Positions 6,483 to 14,993 are shown, counted from the stretch's first letter. The stretch is 19,297 nt of DNA from DASSKW01 sp035690065 (GCA_035690065.1 DASSKW010000119.1:1-19297), one strand, 5' to 3'. Notes: generated by a model not told the origin, from the letters alone. Translations and numbers: made by a program.

Positions 6483-6746
6483 TTACTTGCCGCCGCCTTG
6501 CTTTTTCTTGTCCTGCTTGGCAGGCACGGTGGTGGACGTCTTGCCGGTCTTACCCTTCAGACATTCGCTCATGAACTTCTTGTGTTCAGCCCCCTTCTTG
6601 CCCTTCGATTCGTGCGCACAGCGCGCGAACTTCGACTGCTGAGTGGACATCGGCTTGGCGCTGGGGGTCGCGGCGGCGGCCTGCTGCGTGAAACCGAATG
6701 CGAGCGCGCCCGCGACGATGAATGCTGGAGCGATAAATTTCTTCAT
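6483..6746 (-). CDS. PsiF-like small secreted protein
   Basis: An 87-residue protein with a clear Sec signal peptide (MKKFIAPAFIVAGALAFGFTQ, cleavage probably after QAAA or AAAA near residue 25) and a single PsiF-type repeat: QQSKFARCAHESKGKKGAEHKKFMSECLK around residues 36-64, carrying the two spaced cysteines typical of the repeat. The C-terminus is rich in Lys, Gln and Gly. The E. coli namesake is induced by phosphate starvation, but its function is not known and no Pho box could be recognised here. AGGGGAA lies just upstream of the ATG. A strong terminator follows the gene, and the 108 bp upstream are AT-rich and probably hold its promoter. Confidence 0.85.
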   Translation of the reverse strand: MKKFIAPAFIVAGALAFGFTQQAAAATPSAKPMSTQQSKFARCAHESKGKKGAEHKKFMSECLKGKTGKTSTTVPAKQDKKKQGGGK

Positions 6747-6854
6747 ATTGATTCCCCTGAATTATCTGTCCGTGAATTTAATTTACATATAATCCGCTTT
6801 CTCATAGCGGTGATTGATTTTAACATCTCGAATCTGTATGTCTACCCATACGAC

Positions 6855-7760
6855 TTATTTTTGATGTGTGAGTGATACGAGTGGTACGCGTGCGATCACC
6901 GAAGACTCCGGCTGCAGGGTGGTGTGTTCGATGTGATGATGTTCGCTGAGATGATGTTCAAGACGCGCCAGGATCGCCTGCCAGTCACGCAGGTCTTCGA
7001 TCACGATGTGCGCCGAGAGCGATATCTCGCTCGAAGATAGCGACCAGATATGCAGATCGTGCACCGAGATCACGCCGCTTACGCCTGCCATGCTGCGGCC
7101 GATCTTCTCGACCTCAAGTCCGGCCGGTACGCCTTCGAGTAACACGTGGCCTGCATCGCGCAGCAGGCGGATGCTTGAGGTCAGGATCAGCACGCCAATA
7201 AACAATGACAGCAATGGATCAATCGGCATCCAGCCGGTAAACCAGATCACGATACCGGCGATTAGTGCAGCGACGGAGCCGAGCAGATCACCCAGCACAT
7301 GCAGGAGTGCGGCGCGGGTGTTGAGCGATTGCTCGCCATGCGCCAGCATTTTATAGACGATGATATTCACGACGAGGCCCATTGCCGCGATCACCATCAC
7401 CGGCACTGCATGTACCAGGCCCGGATGCAGCAGGCGCAGGATGGCTTCGTAACCGATGCCCGCGACGATCGCCAACATGCACAACGTATTGAACAGGGCA
7501 GCGATCACTTCCATGCGCCCGAAACCGAAGGTATGGCGGGCAGAGGCGGGGCGCTGGGCGAGCCAGGCGGCACATCCGGCCATGCCGAGCGCCACACTGT
7601 CGGTCGCCATGTGTCCGGCATCACCCAGTAGCGCCAGCGAATGTGCCCAGATCCCGCCGATGGCTTCGATCAGTGCGAAACCCAGTGTGATCAGCAATGC
7701 GGGGATGAATATCCGGGCGTTTACAAGATGGCGCGGATCAGGATGCGCGTGATCGTGCAT
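6855..7760 (-). CDS. CDF family divalent metal cation efflux protein (ZitB/CzcD-like)
   Basis: A 301-residue inner-membrane protein of the cation diffusion facilitator family. The N-terminus is His-rich (MHDHAHPDPRH). The transport-site residues are visible as His50 and Asp54 in GDAGHMATDS and His154 and Asp158 in HVLGDLLGS, the H/D pairs typical of zinc-type CDF proteins. Six helices are followed by a cytosolic domain containing VHDLHIWSLSS and a late His-rich stretch EHHLSEHHHIEH. It most likely exports Zn2+ or a similar ion by proton antiport. The ATG at 7760 is preferred over a TTG two codons earlier; it lies six bases after the rhodanese stop, so the two genes form an operon. Confidence 0.92.
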   Translation of the reverse strand: MHDHAHPDPRHLVNARIFIPALLITLGFALIEAIGGIWAHSLALLGDAGHMATDSVALGMAGCAAWLAQRPASARHTFGFGRMEVIAALFNTLCMLAIVAGIGYEAILRLLHPGLVHAVPVMVIAAMGLVVNIIVYKMLAHGEQSLNTRAALLHVLGDLLGSVAALIAGIVIWFTGWMPIDPLLSLFIGVLILTSSIRLLRDAGHVLLEGVPAGLEVEKIGRSMAGVSGVISVHDLHIWSLSSSEISLSAHIVIEDLRDWQAILARLEHHLSEHHHIEHTTLQPESSVIARVPLVSLTHQK

Positions 7761-7766
7761 CGGCAA

Positions 7767-8123
7767 TCAGCGTTCCGTCGGCAAGCCGGCCGCAGCCCAG
7801 GCGGCATAGCCGCCCGCAAGGTTGGTCACATCCTGATAACCCAGTTCCTGCATGACGACGGTGGCGAGTGCGGAGCGACCGCCGCCCTGGCATTGCAGCA
7901 CGATGCAGCAGTTGCGGTCACCCACGATGGGATGGCTGTCAAGACGGAATTCCAGCAGCCCGCGCGGGATGTTGATGGCGCCTGGCAGGTGGCCGGCCAG
8001 AAATTCTTCCGCTTCACGCACGTCGATGATCGTGACATGACCCATCTTGCCGGACAATTCCTGCGGCGTGATTTCACGGATACGGCTCTTGGCTTTGTTG
8101 ACGAGATCGGCGGCGGTGGGCAC
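7767..8123 (-). CDS. single-domain rhodanese (sulfurtransferase-like)
   Basis: A 118-residue cytosolic protein with one rhodanese domain. IIDVREAEEFLAGHLPGAINIP (residues 32-53) is the usual substrate-binding strand and loop, and CQGGGRS (residues 78-84) is the active-site loop with Cys78 as persulfide carrier. Residues 101-117 (NLAGGYAAWAAAGLPTE) form the family's C-terminal block. The start is GTG at 8123, supported by AAGGAG six bases upstream. The gene is the first of a two-gene operon with the CDF exporter and is divergent from the MBL-fold hydrolase, a pairing often seen in sulfide/persulfide detoxification. Confidence 0.92.
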   Translation of the reverse strand: MPTAADLVNKAKSRIREITPQELSGKMGHVTIIDVREAEEFLAGHLPGAINIPRGLLEFRLDSHPIVGDRNCCIVLQCQGGGRSALATVVMQELGYQDVTNLAGGYAAWAAAGLPTER

Positions 8124-8199
8124 GGTGTACTCCTTATAGGCAGTCTGGTTGGATCGGGAATAGGCTATGCTTTCTGAAATCGAAAGTGAAGGTCATCAC
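8124..8199. promoter_or_regulatory. divergent promoter region, rhodanese operon and MBL hydrolase
   Basis: A 76-bp intergenic stretch between two divergent start codons, so promoters and any operator for both sulfur-related transcripts must lie here or overlap the coding ends. It contains both ribosome binding sites and an imperfect short inverted repeat CTTTC/GAAAG at about 8169-8185. No promoter hexamers are assigned with confidence. Confidence 0.4.
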
Positions 8200-9057
8200 A
8201 TGGTGCAGATCAAGAGTTTCTTTCATCAGGGCTCGTCGACGTTCTCGTATCTGGTGAGCGATACCGATACCCATCACGCGGCACTCATCGATCCGGTGCT
8301 GGATTTCGATGCCGCCGCCGGGCGCACCGGTACGGCTTCCGCGGCTGCCGTTGTTGCATACATACGCGGCGCAGGCCTGACGTTGGACTGGATCCTTGAG
8401 ACACATGCTCATGCAGATCATCTCAGCGCAGCGCAACATATCAAGCAGGAACTGGGTGGCCGTATCGCCATCGGCGAAGGCATCCGGCAGGTGCAGCAGG
8501 TCTTTGCAAAACTGTTCGATGTCGAGGCCGAGGTACCGGCCGACGGCAGCCAGTTCGATCATCTGTTCAAGGATGGCGAAACCTTCCAGATCGGCTCATT
8601 GGAAGTGCGGGTGATGGCGACACCGGGGCATACCAGCGACAGCCTTGCTTATGCGATCGACGATGCCGTATTCACCGGCGATACGCTGTTCATGCCGGAT
8701 TCAGGGACGGCACGTTGCGACTTTCCGGGTGGCGATGCGGGGATGCTCTACGATTCCATCCAGCGGATGTTGGCGTTACCGCCGACCACGCGGATGTTCC
8801 TGTGTCACGATTACGCACCAGGCGGACGTGAATACAAAAACGAGACCACGGTGGCGGACCAGAAACGCGACAACATCCACGTGCATGACGGCATCTCGCG
8901 CGAAGAATTCATCAAGCTGCGGACCACGCGTGATGGAACGCTCAAGGTGCCCGCGCTGTTGTTGCCCGCAGTGCAGGTCAATATCCGCGCCGGTGCGCTG
9001 CCGGAACCGGAAACGAACGGGATGAGTTATTTGAAAATTCCACTGAACCGGTTCTGA
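8200..9057 (+). CDS. MBL-fold hydrolase, persulfide dioxygenase/Blh-like
   Basis: A 285-residue cytosolic metallo-beta-lactamase-fold protein. Metal ligands are seen in THAHADH (residues 68-74), His144 in TPGHTSDS, Asp161 in FTGDTLF and His203 in LCHDY. SGTARCDFPGGDA and the N-terminal KSFFHQGSSTFSYLV are typical of the ETHE1/Blh-like branch of glyoxalase II relatives, whose members oxidise glutathione persulfide to sulfite. The divergent rhodanese strengthens a sulfur role, but activity against thioesters cannot be excluded. The ATG at 8200 has AAGG at 8189-8192; an in-frame ATG at 8167 would add 11 residues not typical of the family. Confidence 0.9.
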   Translation: MVQIKSFFHQGSSTFSYLVSDTDTHHAALIDPVLDFDAAAGRTGTASAAAVVAYIRGAGLTLDWILETHAHADHLSAAQHIKQELGGRIAIGEGIRQVQQVFAKLFDVEAEVPADGSQFDHLFKDGETFQIGSLEVRVMATPGHTSDSLAYAIDDAVFTGDTLFMPDSGTARCDFPGGDAGMLYDSIQRMLALPPTTRMFLCHDYAPGGREYKNETTVADQKRDNIHVHDGISREEFIKLRTTRDGTLKVPALLLPAVQVNIRAGALPEPETNGMSYLKIPLNRF

Positions 9058-9098
9058 GCTTCAGTTATCGTTTATGCCAGCCTGCTGCGACTGATGCA

Positions 9099-9132
9099 TA
9101 AAAAAAGCGCCGCCTTGTTACAGGCGGCGCTT
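9099..9132 (-). terminator. Rho-independent terminator of hppA
   Basis: Perfect stem AAGCGCCGCCT/AGGCGGCGCTT (11 bp) around a six-base loop, with a run of A on the left that gives a U tract for minus-strand transcripts. It lies between the convergent hydrolase and hppA genes. Confidence 0.87.
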
Positions 9133-9154
9133 GCGTCTCCCGGTCTCGCTGAGC

Positions 9155-11185
9155 TTATTTCACGATCAGCGGGATGATCAGCAACGCGACGATGTTGATG
9201 ATCTTGATCAACGGGTTGATGGCCGGACCCGCGGTGTCCTTGTACGGATCGCCGACGGTGTCGCCAGTGACCGCGGCCTTGTGCGCCTCGGAACCCTTGC
9301 CGCCGAAATTACCGTCTTCGATGTATTTCTTGGCGTTGTCCCAGGCGCCGCCACCGGTGGTCATCGAGATCGCGACGAACAGACCGGTGACGATGGTGCC
9401 GACCAGCACACCGCCCAAGGCCTGTGGACCGAGTGCGACACCGATGATGATCGGCACTGCGATCGGCAACAGTGACGGCACGATCATCTCCTTGATCGCA
9501 GCCTTGGTCAGCATGTCCACGGCGCGGGAATAATCCGGCTTGGCCTTGCCGGTCATGATGCCGGGAATCTCCTTGAACTGACGCCGTACTTCATTGACGA
9601 TACCGCCCGCCGCACGACCCACGGCTTCCATCGCCATCGCGCCGAACAGGTAGGGGATCATGCCGCCGATGAACAGACCGATGATGACCCTGTAATCGGA
9701 GAGATCGAAGGTCAGCGATTTGCCCAGCGCCGCGAGGTTGTGGGTGTAATCCGCGAACAGCACCACCGCAGCGAGCGCCGCAGAGCCGATCGCATAACCT
9801 TTGGTCACGGCCTTGGTGGTGTTGCCGACCGCATCCAGCGGATCGGTGACACCGCGCACTTCGGCCGGCAGGTCTGCCATCTCGGCGATACCGCCGGCGT
9901 TATCGGTGATGGGGCCGTACGCATCCAGTGCCACGACCACGCCGGTCATCGACAGCATGGTAGCGGCAGCGATGGCGATCCCATACAAACCGGCGAACGC
10001 ATAGGCGACGCCGATGCTGATGCAGATCGCGATCACCGGCAACGCGGTGGCTTTCATGGAGATGCCCAGCCCCGCGATGATGTTGGTCGCGTGGCCGGTG
10101 GTGGAAGCCTGTGCGATGTGTTTAACCGGTTTGAACTGGGTGCCGGTGTAGTACTCGGTGATGCCGACCAGGACCACGGTCAGCACCGGACCGACCACTG
10201 CGGCGCCGAACAGACTCAGCGCGCTGTATTGCGGCATGTTCGCCATCAGGCAGTGACCGACGAACCAGAAACCGACGATGGAAAGCACCGCGGCCACGAT
10301 CACGCCGGTGTAGAGCGCGTTCATGATCTTGCCGCCTTCCTTGCCGCGCACGCAGAAGATGCCGATGATGGAGGCGATGATGGAGACACCGCCGAGTGCG
10401 AGCGGATAGACCACCGCATTCGCGCCCAGTTCGTTCAGCATCAGCCCGCCCAACAGCATCGATGCGACCATGGTCACGCAATAGGTCTCGAACAGGTCGG
10501 CCGCCATGCCGGCGCAGTCGCCGACGTTGTCGCCGACGTTGTCCGCGATCACGGCCGGATTGCGGGGATCGTCTTCCGGGATGCCGGCTTCGACCTTGCC
10601 CACCAGATCCGCGCCGACGTCGGCGCCCTTGGTGAAGATGCCGCCGCCGAGACGCGCGAAGATCGAGATCAGCGAGGCGCCGAAGGCCAGGCCGATCAGC
10701 GCGTGCAGCGCAGCGTCTTCACCGATGTGGTGACTCAGGATCATGTAATAACCGGCGACGCCCACCAGTGCCAGGCCTGCGACCAGCATGCCGGTGATGG
10801 CGCCGCCGCGGAACGCGACCTTGAGCGCCGCTTTCACGCCCTGGCGTGCCGCCTCCGCAGTGCGCACGTTGGCGCGCACCGAGATGTTCATGCCGATGTA
10901 ACCGGCGGCGCCCGAGAAGACCGCACCGATGGCAAAACCGATCGCCGCCCACCAGTTGTGCAGCACGAAGCCGATCAACAGGAACAACACCACGCCGACG
11001 ATGGTGATGGCGCGGTATTGCCGGTTGAGGTAGGCCTTGGCGCCTTCCTGGATGGCGGCGGCGATCTCGCGCATGCGCTCGTTGCCGGCCGGTTGCTTCA
11101 GGACCCAGCCGACGGCCAGGATTCCGTAGAGGATCGCGAGCACGCCACAGGCGAGCGCGAACCACAGACCATTATTCGCTAGCAT
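9155..11185 (-). CDS. hppA: membrane-bound proton-translocating pyrophosphatase, K+-independent type
   Basis: A 676-residue polytopic inner-membrane enzyme that hydrolyses PPi and pumps H+. The catalytic segments are DVGADLVGKVE (residues 189-199) and, at 205-233, the Asp-rich block with DDPRNPAVIADNVGDNVGD. A second Asp-rich site is near the C-terminus (GDTVGDPYKDTAGPA). In GNTTKAVTKG the lysine (Lys458) and the threonine three residues later (Thr461) are the pair that mark the K+-independent, H+-pumping class; K+-dependent enzymes have Ala and usually Gly/Ala there. The ATG at 11185 is preceded by GGGAGAA, and the following residues start the first helix at once; an upstream extension to 11341 looks like non-coding sequence. 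Together with pfp it forms a PPi energy module. Confidence 0.96.
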   Translation of the reverse strand: MLANNGLWFALACGVLAILYGILAVGWVLKQPAGNERMREIAAAIQEGAKAYLNRQYRAITIVGVVLFLLIGFVLHNWWAAIGFAIGAVFSGAAGYIGMNISVRANVRTAEAARQGVKAALKVAFRGGAITGMLVAGLALVGVAGYYMILSHHIGEDAALHALIGLAFGASLISIFARLGGGIFTKGADVGADLVGKVEAGIPEDDPRNPAVIADNVGDNVGDCAGMAADLFETYCVTMVASMLLGGLMLNELGANAVVYPLALGGVSIIASIIGIFCVRGKEGGKIMNALYTGVIVAAVLSIVGFWFVGHCLMANMPQYSALSLFGAAVVGPVLTVVLVGITEYYTGTQFKPVKHIAQASTTGHATNIIAGLGISMKATALPVIAICISIGVAYAFAGLYGIAIAAATMLSMTGVVVALDAYGPITDNAGGIAEMADLPAEVRGVTDPLDAVGNTTKAVTKGYAIGSAALAAVVLFADYTHNLAALGKSLTFDLSDYRVIIGLFIGGMIPYLFGAMAMEAVGRAAGGIVNEVRRQFKEIPGIMTGKAKPDYSRAVDMLTKAAIKEMIVPSLLPIAVPIIIGVALGPQALGGVLVGTIVTGLFVAISMTTGGGAWDNAKKYIEDGNFGGKGSEAHKAAVTGDTVGDPYKDTAGPAINPLIKIINIVALLIIPLIVK

Positions 11186-11349
11186 CTCAGATATTCTCCC
11201 GTTTGAGACTTGAACAGGGCTTGTTATGGGTGTTGCCATGGCTGAGCCGGCTCCACGCGGCAGGCGCGGGAGACCGTCAGGCAGCAATTTTTCCGCTAAA
11301 AACCCGCGGGAGTCTATCACAGGCAAATCAGGCGGTACCAAGCACGGAA

Positions 11350-11371
11350 ACGGCCGCCCGGAGGCGGCCGC
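11350..11371 (-). terminator. possible terminator of the lipoprotein gene
   Basis: An 8-bp GC stem CGGCCGCC/GGCGGCCG with a four-base loop lies 30 bp beyond the lipoprotein stop. In the minus-strand direction it is followed by only three T, so it is a weak candidate. The 216 bp between hppA and the lipoprotein gene otherwise show no recognisable feature. Confidence 0.45.
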
Positions 11372-11401
11372 TGGTGGGTTGTCAATATTTGAGACTGATT
11401 G

Positions 11402-12445
11402 TCAGGGAGACACGGCCACCACGCCGCTATCTCCGGCTACCACGAACGCGCTGTTCCCGTAGGCTGCGCCGTTCAGCGATGAGCTCACGATTGTACTCGG
11501 CAGGTACGAAGTCGCATTGGTCCAGTTTGCCCCATCGGTACTTGTGTAGACCTGTGCCCCGGAGACGGACCCGACCGCCAGGAACAGGCCGCCGCCATAA
11601 CCGATGGCGTTGAACCCATTGACGCTGACCGAAGTGGCGGTCCACTGGCCGGTGGCATCGGCCGCGGTGAGGATCTGGCCGTTGTTGGCGACCGCCACGA
11701 ATTTCCCGCCGGCATAAGTCACACCTGTCATCGCTTGACCGGTGGTGAACGAACGGTTAGTCCAATTCGCCCCATCCGGACTGGTAAGCAGCAAACCGCC
11801 GTAGCCGACGATGACATAGGTGCCGTTACCGTAGGTGATCGCGGTGGGCTGGGCATAACTTCCGGATAGGATCGTCTCGTTCCAGCTGACGCCATCGGTG
11901 CTGGTAAGGATGCCCCAACCTTCTTCGGTGAAGAACAGGTTATCGACCGCTACCCAGAGACCGTTGCCGTACACCGAGGCCGTCAATCCCTGCGGGTAGG
12001 TGCTCAAATCCGGCGAGGTCACGGAACCTGGCGACCAGCTCAAGCCATCTGTGCTGACCAGGATACCGAGTTGTGACAAGGCGACGAAGGTGCCGTTGCC
12101 GTACGCGACATTGTCGAGGCTGTAATAGGTGGCTGAATTTTCCTGGGTCAGACTCCAGCTCTTGCCATCAAGGCTTTCACCGATCTCACCCGAGCCGCTC
12201 CCATTGCCGACTGCGATCCAGCGATTGTTACCGAAGCAGATGCTTCTGAAACCGGTAGTGGTGCCCGATACGCCTGTCTCCCAGGTGTAACCGAGCCCGG
12301 TCAACGTGCCGCCACCACCAGAACCGGAATTGCTGCCACCTGATGAGTCGTAGTTATCGACGCTGGTGCTGGGGCCGCAACCACAGAGCAGCACGAGCAC
12401 GAGAGAAATCAACGTGAGTGAAGCGAGACGAGGATGACGGTTCAT
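11402..12445 (-). CDS. lipoprotein with a predicted seven-bladed beta-propeller
   Basis: A 347-residue exported protein with a signal sequence ending in a lipobox-like LCGC, so Cys23 should carry the lipid. A Ser/Gly-rich linker (about residues 29-48) follows. The remainder consists of seven repeats, each with a core such as YGNGTFVA, YGNGLWVA, YGNGTYVI, YAGGKFVA or YGGGLFLA, followed by a segment like STDGLSW. The last repeat lacks its closing strand, while the segment just after the linker (YTWETG) could supply it, as in the ring closure of propellers. The repeats resemble sialidase/YCF48-type blades. No catalytic residues are visible, and binding or scaffolding in the envelope is an inference. 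It lies on the same strand between hppA and the AraC gene. Confidence 0.85.
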   Translation of the reverse strand: MNRHPRLASLTLISLVLVLLCGCGPSTSVDNYDSSGGSNSGSGGGGTLTGLGYTWETGVSGTTTGFRSICFGNNRWIAVGNGSGSGEIGESLDGKSWSLTQENSATYYSLDNVAYGNGTFVALSQLGILVSTDGLSWSPGSVTSPDLSTYPQGLTASVYGNGLWVAVDNLFFTEEGWGILTSTDGVSWNETILSGSYAQPTAITYGNGTYVIVGYGGLLLTSPDGANWTNRSFTTGQAMTGVTYAGGKFVAVANNGQILTAADATGQWTATSVSVNGFNAIGYGGGLFLAVGSVSGAQVYTSTDGANWTNATSYLPSTIVSSSLNGAAYGNSAFVVAGDSGVVAVSP

Positions 12446-12607
12446 GATGAAATACCCCTAATGATATTTGCTTTACATGCATCTTCAGACTGGCCCAGGA
12501 ACCCGGTTGCATCACATATGGCGTTATCCAAATCCCGGCGAGTTCCGTTCAGCTATGACATGAAGTTTAGGTTATGACAGTTAGGGATTTTTGCGCCGGG
12601 TTATGGG

Positions 12608-13570
12608 TTATTGCGGAATTGTGCGTCCATGCGCTGCGCGAAATTCGCTGGGGAGTTGCCCGAGGAATCCACGGAACGCGGCGATGAACTGCGAGTAGCT
12701 TTCAAAACCGCAAGCGCGTGCGGTATGGGCAAGTGATGTTGAGCGGCCGGTCCTTATTAGGTGCATGGCTTTCCGCACTCGGCATTCGAGCACGAACTGC
12801 CACAGACCCTGACCGGTCGTTGCGCGATAGCTCCGACTCAGGTGGTAAGGGCTCAGATCCACCGCAAATGCAATCTCATCAAGACTGATACTGCGATCCA
12901 GATTCTGCATCACGTATTCTTCGACCTGTGTACGTCTCCAATGCGTCAATGCAGTCCCGCGATTACGGCCCCTTTTCCCGCTTCCATAGGCACATAGCAG
13001 ATGTGCGGCGATCGTGGTCAACAATGATTGTTCGAACAGTTTTCCGGCCCGGCGCCCGGAGATCAGATAACACTCCATCGTCAATATCAGCTGAGCCAGC
13101 AGCGGATCATCGTGTGGCAGGATGTTGGAGACCAATTCGGATGGCGTGCTGCACTCTGCTTCGCCCAGCGTACGTCGGATCACATCGGGGTGCATCGCGA
13201 TCAGGATGCAGTCCAGCGGTTCATTCCAGGTGGTTGCCAGGCGATCTCCCGCGGCGAGAAACCGCATGCGGCCCGGCACAAATTCTCCATTGACCTGACG
13301 ACCGTTGAGTCGACTATAGAAAGGTATCGCGGCCGGACCCATGGGAAGCATGAACATGTGTTCTTCAAACGCGTGTACACGCATCTCTCCCGGCGAGACC
13401 CGGTGATGCTCAAACACATAACTTCCACGGGCGCCTCCTGCGACGACCGGTTCATCCGTCAGGTAAAGCTCCTGCCGGTTTTCAAATTTCGTGAATATGC
13501 GCGGGCTGGCGGGGTCGGACGTCGACGATCGGCGTTGCCTGCTGTCATGGGATGAAGAATCTTCGATCAT
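12608..13570 (-). CDS. AraC family transcriptional regulator
   Basis: A 320-residue cytosolic DNA-binding protein. The C-terminal AraC domain holds two helix-turn-helix units, LDEIAFAVDLSPYHLSRSYR (residues 230-249) and SLAHTARACGFESYSQFIAAF (from about residue 279), and ends with the family-typical GQLPSEFR. The N-terminal 200 residues are a divergent ligand-sensing half with no firm assignment (VSPGEMRVHAFEEHMFMLP resembles a cupin-like opening). The effector is unknown. Its stop is 162 bp upstream of the lipoprotein gene on the same strand; that gene and its own promoter are natural candidate targets. Confidence 0.92.
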   Translation of the reverse strand: MIEDSSSHDSRQRRSSTSDPASPRIFTKFENRQELYLTDEPVVAGGARGSYVFEHHRVSPGEMRVHAFEEHMFMLPMGPAAIPFYSRLNGRQVNGEFVPGRMRFLAAGDRLATTWNEPLDCILIAMHPDVIRRTLGEAECSTPSELVSNILPHDDPLLAQLILTMECYLISGRRAGKLFEQSLLTTIAAHLLCAYGSGKRGRNRGTALTHWRRTQVEEYVMQNLDRSISLDEIAFAVDLSPYHLSRSYRATTGQGLWQFVLECRVRKAMHLIRTGRSTSLAHTARACGFESYSQFIAAFRGFLGQLPSEFRAAHGRTIPQ

Positions 13571-13727
13571 TGACGCCCCCCGGCGAACAGCGATCTGGAA
13601 TTATGGAATATCAGGCGCCCTTGAGGATTGGCTGTCAAGGTACCGGCACCGGGACCTAGTAGAGGGAGCAGTGCCCGCCCGCACCCGCGATGGGCTGACC
13701 CGGTGGAGGCTGCGGGCGTCTCCAGGC

Positions 13728-14993
13728 TCAGATCTTGAACGATGTCTTGAGCTTCTTTTTCACCGCCAGGTTCTTTAACTGCACATACTGCGGCAGGCCG
13801 TCCTTGTACGGCGGGTAGTCTTCACCTTTTATGAGCGGTGCCAGATAACGACGGCATTTCGCGGTGATGCCGAAGCCATCCTTGGTGATGAAATCCCGCG
13901 GCATGAATTTCTCGCGGTTGGCGACGTCGACGAGTTTTGCCATGCCGATCGACCACTTGTATGGCTTGTCGGACTTGCGCACGATGGTCGGCATCACCGC
14001 GTTGTATCCCTTGAGCGCGAATTCCACTGCCGCCTTGCCGGTGGCATACGCTTGCTCCACGTCGGTCTTGCTGGCGATGTGGCGCGCGGCGCGTTGCAGA
14101 TAATCCGCCAGCGCCCAGTGGTATTTGTAATCCAGTTCGCGTTTCACCAGTGCGGCGAGATACGGCGCGACGCCGCCGAGCTGGGCGTGCCCGAACGCAT
14201 CGCGGCTGCCGGCTTCAGCCAGGAATTTGCCGTCCGCGTCGCGCACGCCTTCGGACGCGACCACCACGCAGTAGCCGTATCTTTCCACGCTTTGTTTCAC
14301 CCGCGCCAGGAACGCAGGCTGATCGAACGCGAGTTCCGGGAACAGGATGATGTGCGGCGCGTCGCCGGGTTTTTCCCCGGCCAGCCCGCCGGCCGCAGCG
14401 ATCCAGCCGGCATGCCGGCCCATGACTTCCAGGATGAAGACCTTGGTGGACGTCCTGGCCATCGAGGCCACGTCCAGCGCTGCTTCGCGGGTGGAGACCG
14501 CGACGTATTTCGCCACCGAGCCGAAGCCGGGGCAGGTGTCGGTGATGGGCAGGTCGTTATCCACGGTCTTGGGCACGTGGATAGCCTGGATCGGATAGCC
14601 CAGGGTCTCGGCCAGCTGTGAGACCTTGAGGCAGGTGTCGGCCGAGTCGCCGCCACCGTTATAAAAGAAGTAGCCGATATCGTGAGCCTTGAAGACCTCG
14701 ATCAACCGCTCGTATTGGGCGCGGTTCTGTTCCAGGCTCTTGAGCTTGTAGCGGCAGGAGCCGAAGGCGCCGCCCGGCGTGTGTCGCAGGGCGCGGATCG
14801 CAGCCGCGGATTCCTTGCTGGTATCGATCAGGTCCTCGGTCAGGGCGCCGAGGATGCCGTTGCGCCCGGCATAGACTTTCCCGATCCGGTTTTTGTGCTT
14901 GCGCGCGGTCTCGATGACGCCGCAGGCCGAGGCGTTGATGACGGCGGTGACGCCGCCGGATTGGGCGTAGAAAGCATTTTTTCTGGAAGTCAT
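13728..14993 (-). CDS. pfp: pyrophosphate-dependent 6-phosphofructokinase
   Basis: A 421-residue cytosolic enzyme that reversibly phosphorylates fructose 6-phosphate using PPi. GGGDSADT (residues 113-120) has Asp116 where ATP-dependent enzymes have Gly, and PKTVDND (residues 141-147) has Lys142 where they have Gly; these two residues define PPi use. MGRHAGW (residues 191-197) is the sugar-phosphate block. Because the reaction is reversible it can serve glycolysis and gluconeogenesis. The ATG at 14993 has only a weak AAAGAG upstream. It is on the same strand as hppA but 2.5 kb away, with the lipoprotein and AraC genes between. Downstream there is a long imperfect inverted repeat (13676-13718) but no good terminator. 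Confidence 0.96.
   Translation of the reverse strand: MTSRKNAFYAQSGGVTAVINASACGVIETARKHKNRIGKVYAGRNGILGALTEDLIDTSKESAAAIRALRHTPGGAFGSCRYKLKSLEQNRAQYERLIEVFKAHDIGYFFYNGGGDSADTCLKVSQLAETLGYPIQAIHVPKTVDNDLPITDTCPGFGSVAKYVAVSTREAALDVASMARTSTKVFILEVMGRHAGWIAAAGGLAGEKPGDAPHIILFPELAFDQPAFLARVKQSVERYGYCVVVASEGVRDADGKFLAEAGSRDAFGHAQLGGVAPYLAALVKRELDYKYHWALADYLQRAARHIASKTDVEQAYATGKAAVEFALKGYNAVMPTIVRKSDKPYKWSIGMAKLVDVANREKFMPRDFITKDGFGITAKCRRYLAPLIKGEDYPPYKDGLPQYVQLKNLAVKKKLKTSFKI

Noticed and set aside
6747..6854. Possible Pho box or hairpin control site upstream of the PsiF-like gene
   Set aside because: CTGTCCG near 6767 matches only part of one half-site and points the wrong way. The CCGCT/AGCGG hairpin at 6794-6810 is only five bp and has no U tract.
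9740..11182. A 480-codon + strand open frame antisense to hppA
   Set aside because: It is a mirror frame of a highly conserved GC-rich gene; its product is an implausible Asp/His/Arg/Gly-rich sequence without domains.
13676..13718. Long inverted repeat CGCCCGCA/TGCGGGCG downstream of pfp
   Set aside because: A loop of about 27 bases and no T run make it a poor intrinsic terminator, so it was not listed as a feature.
14052..14621. A 189-codon + strand frame antisense to pfp
   Set aside because: It is opposite a conserved enzyme with intact motifs and has no start context or recognisable domain.
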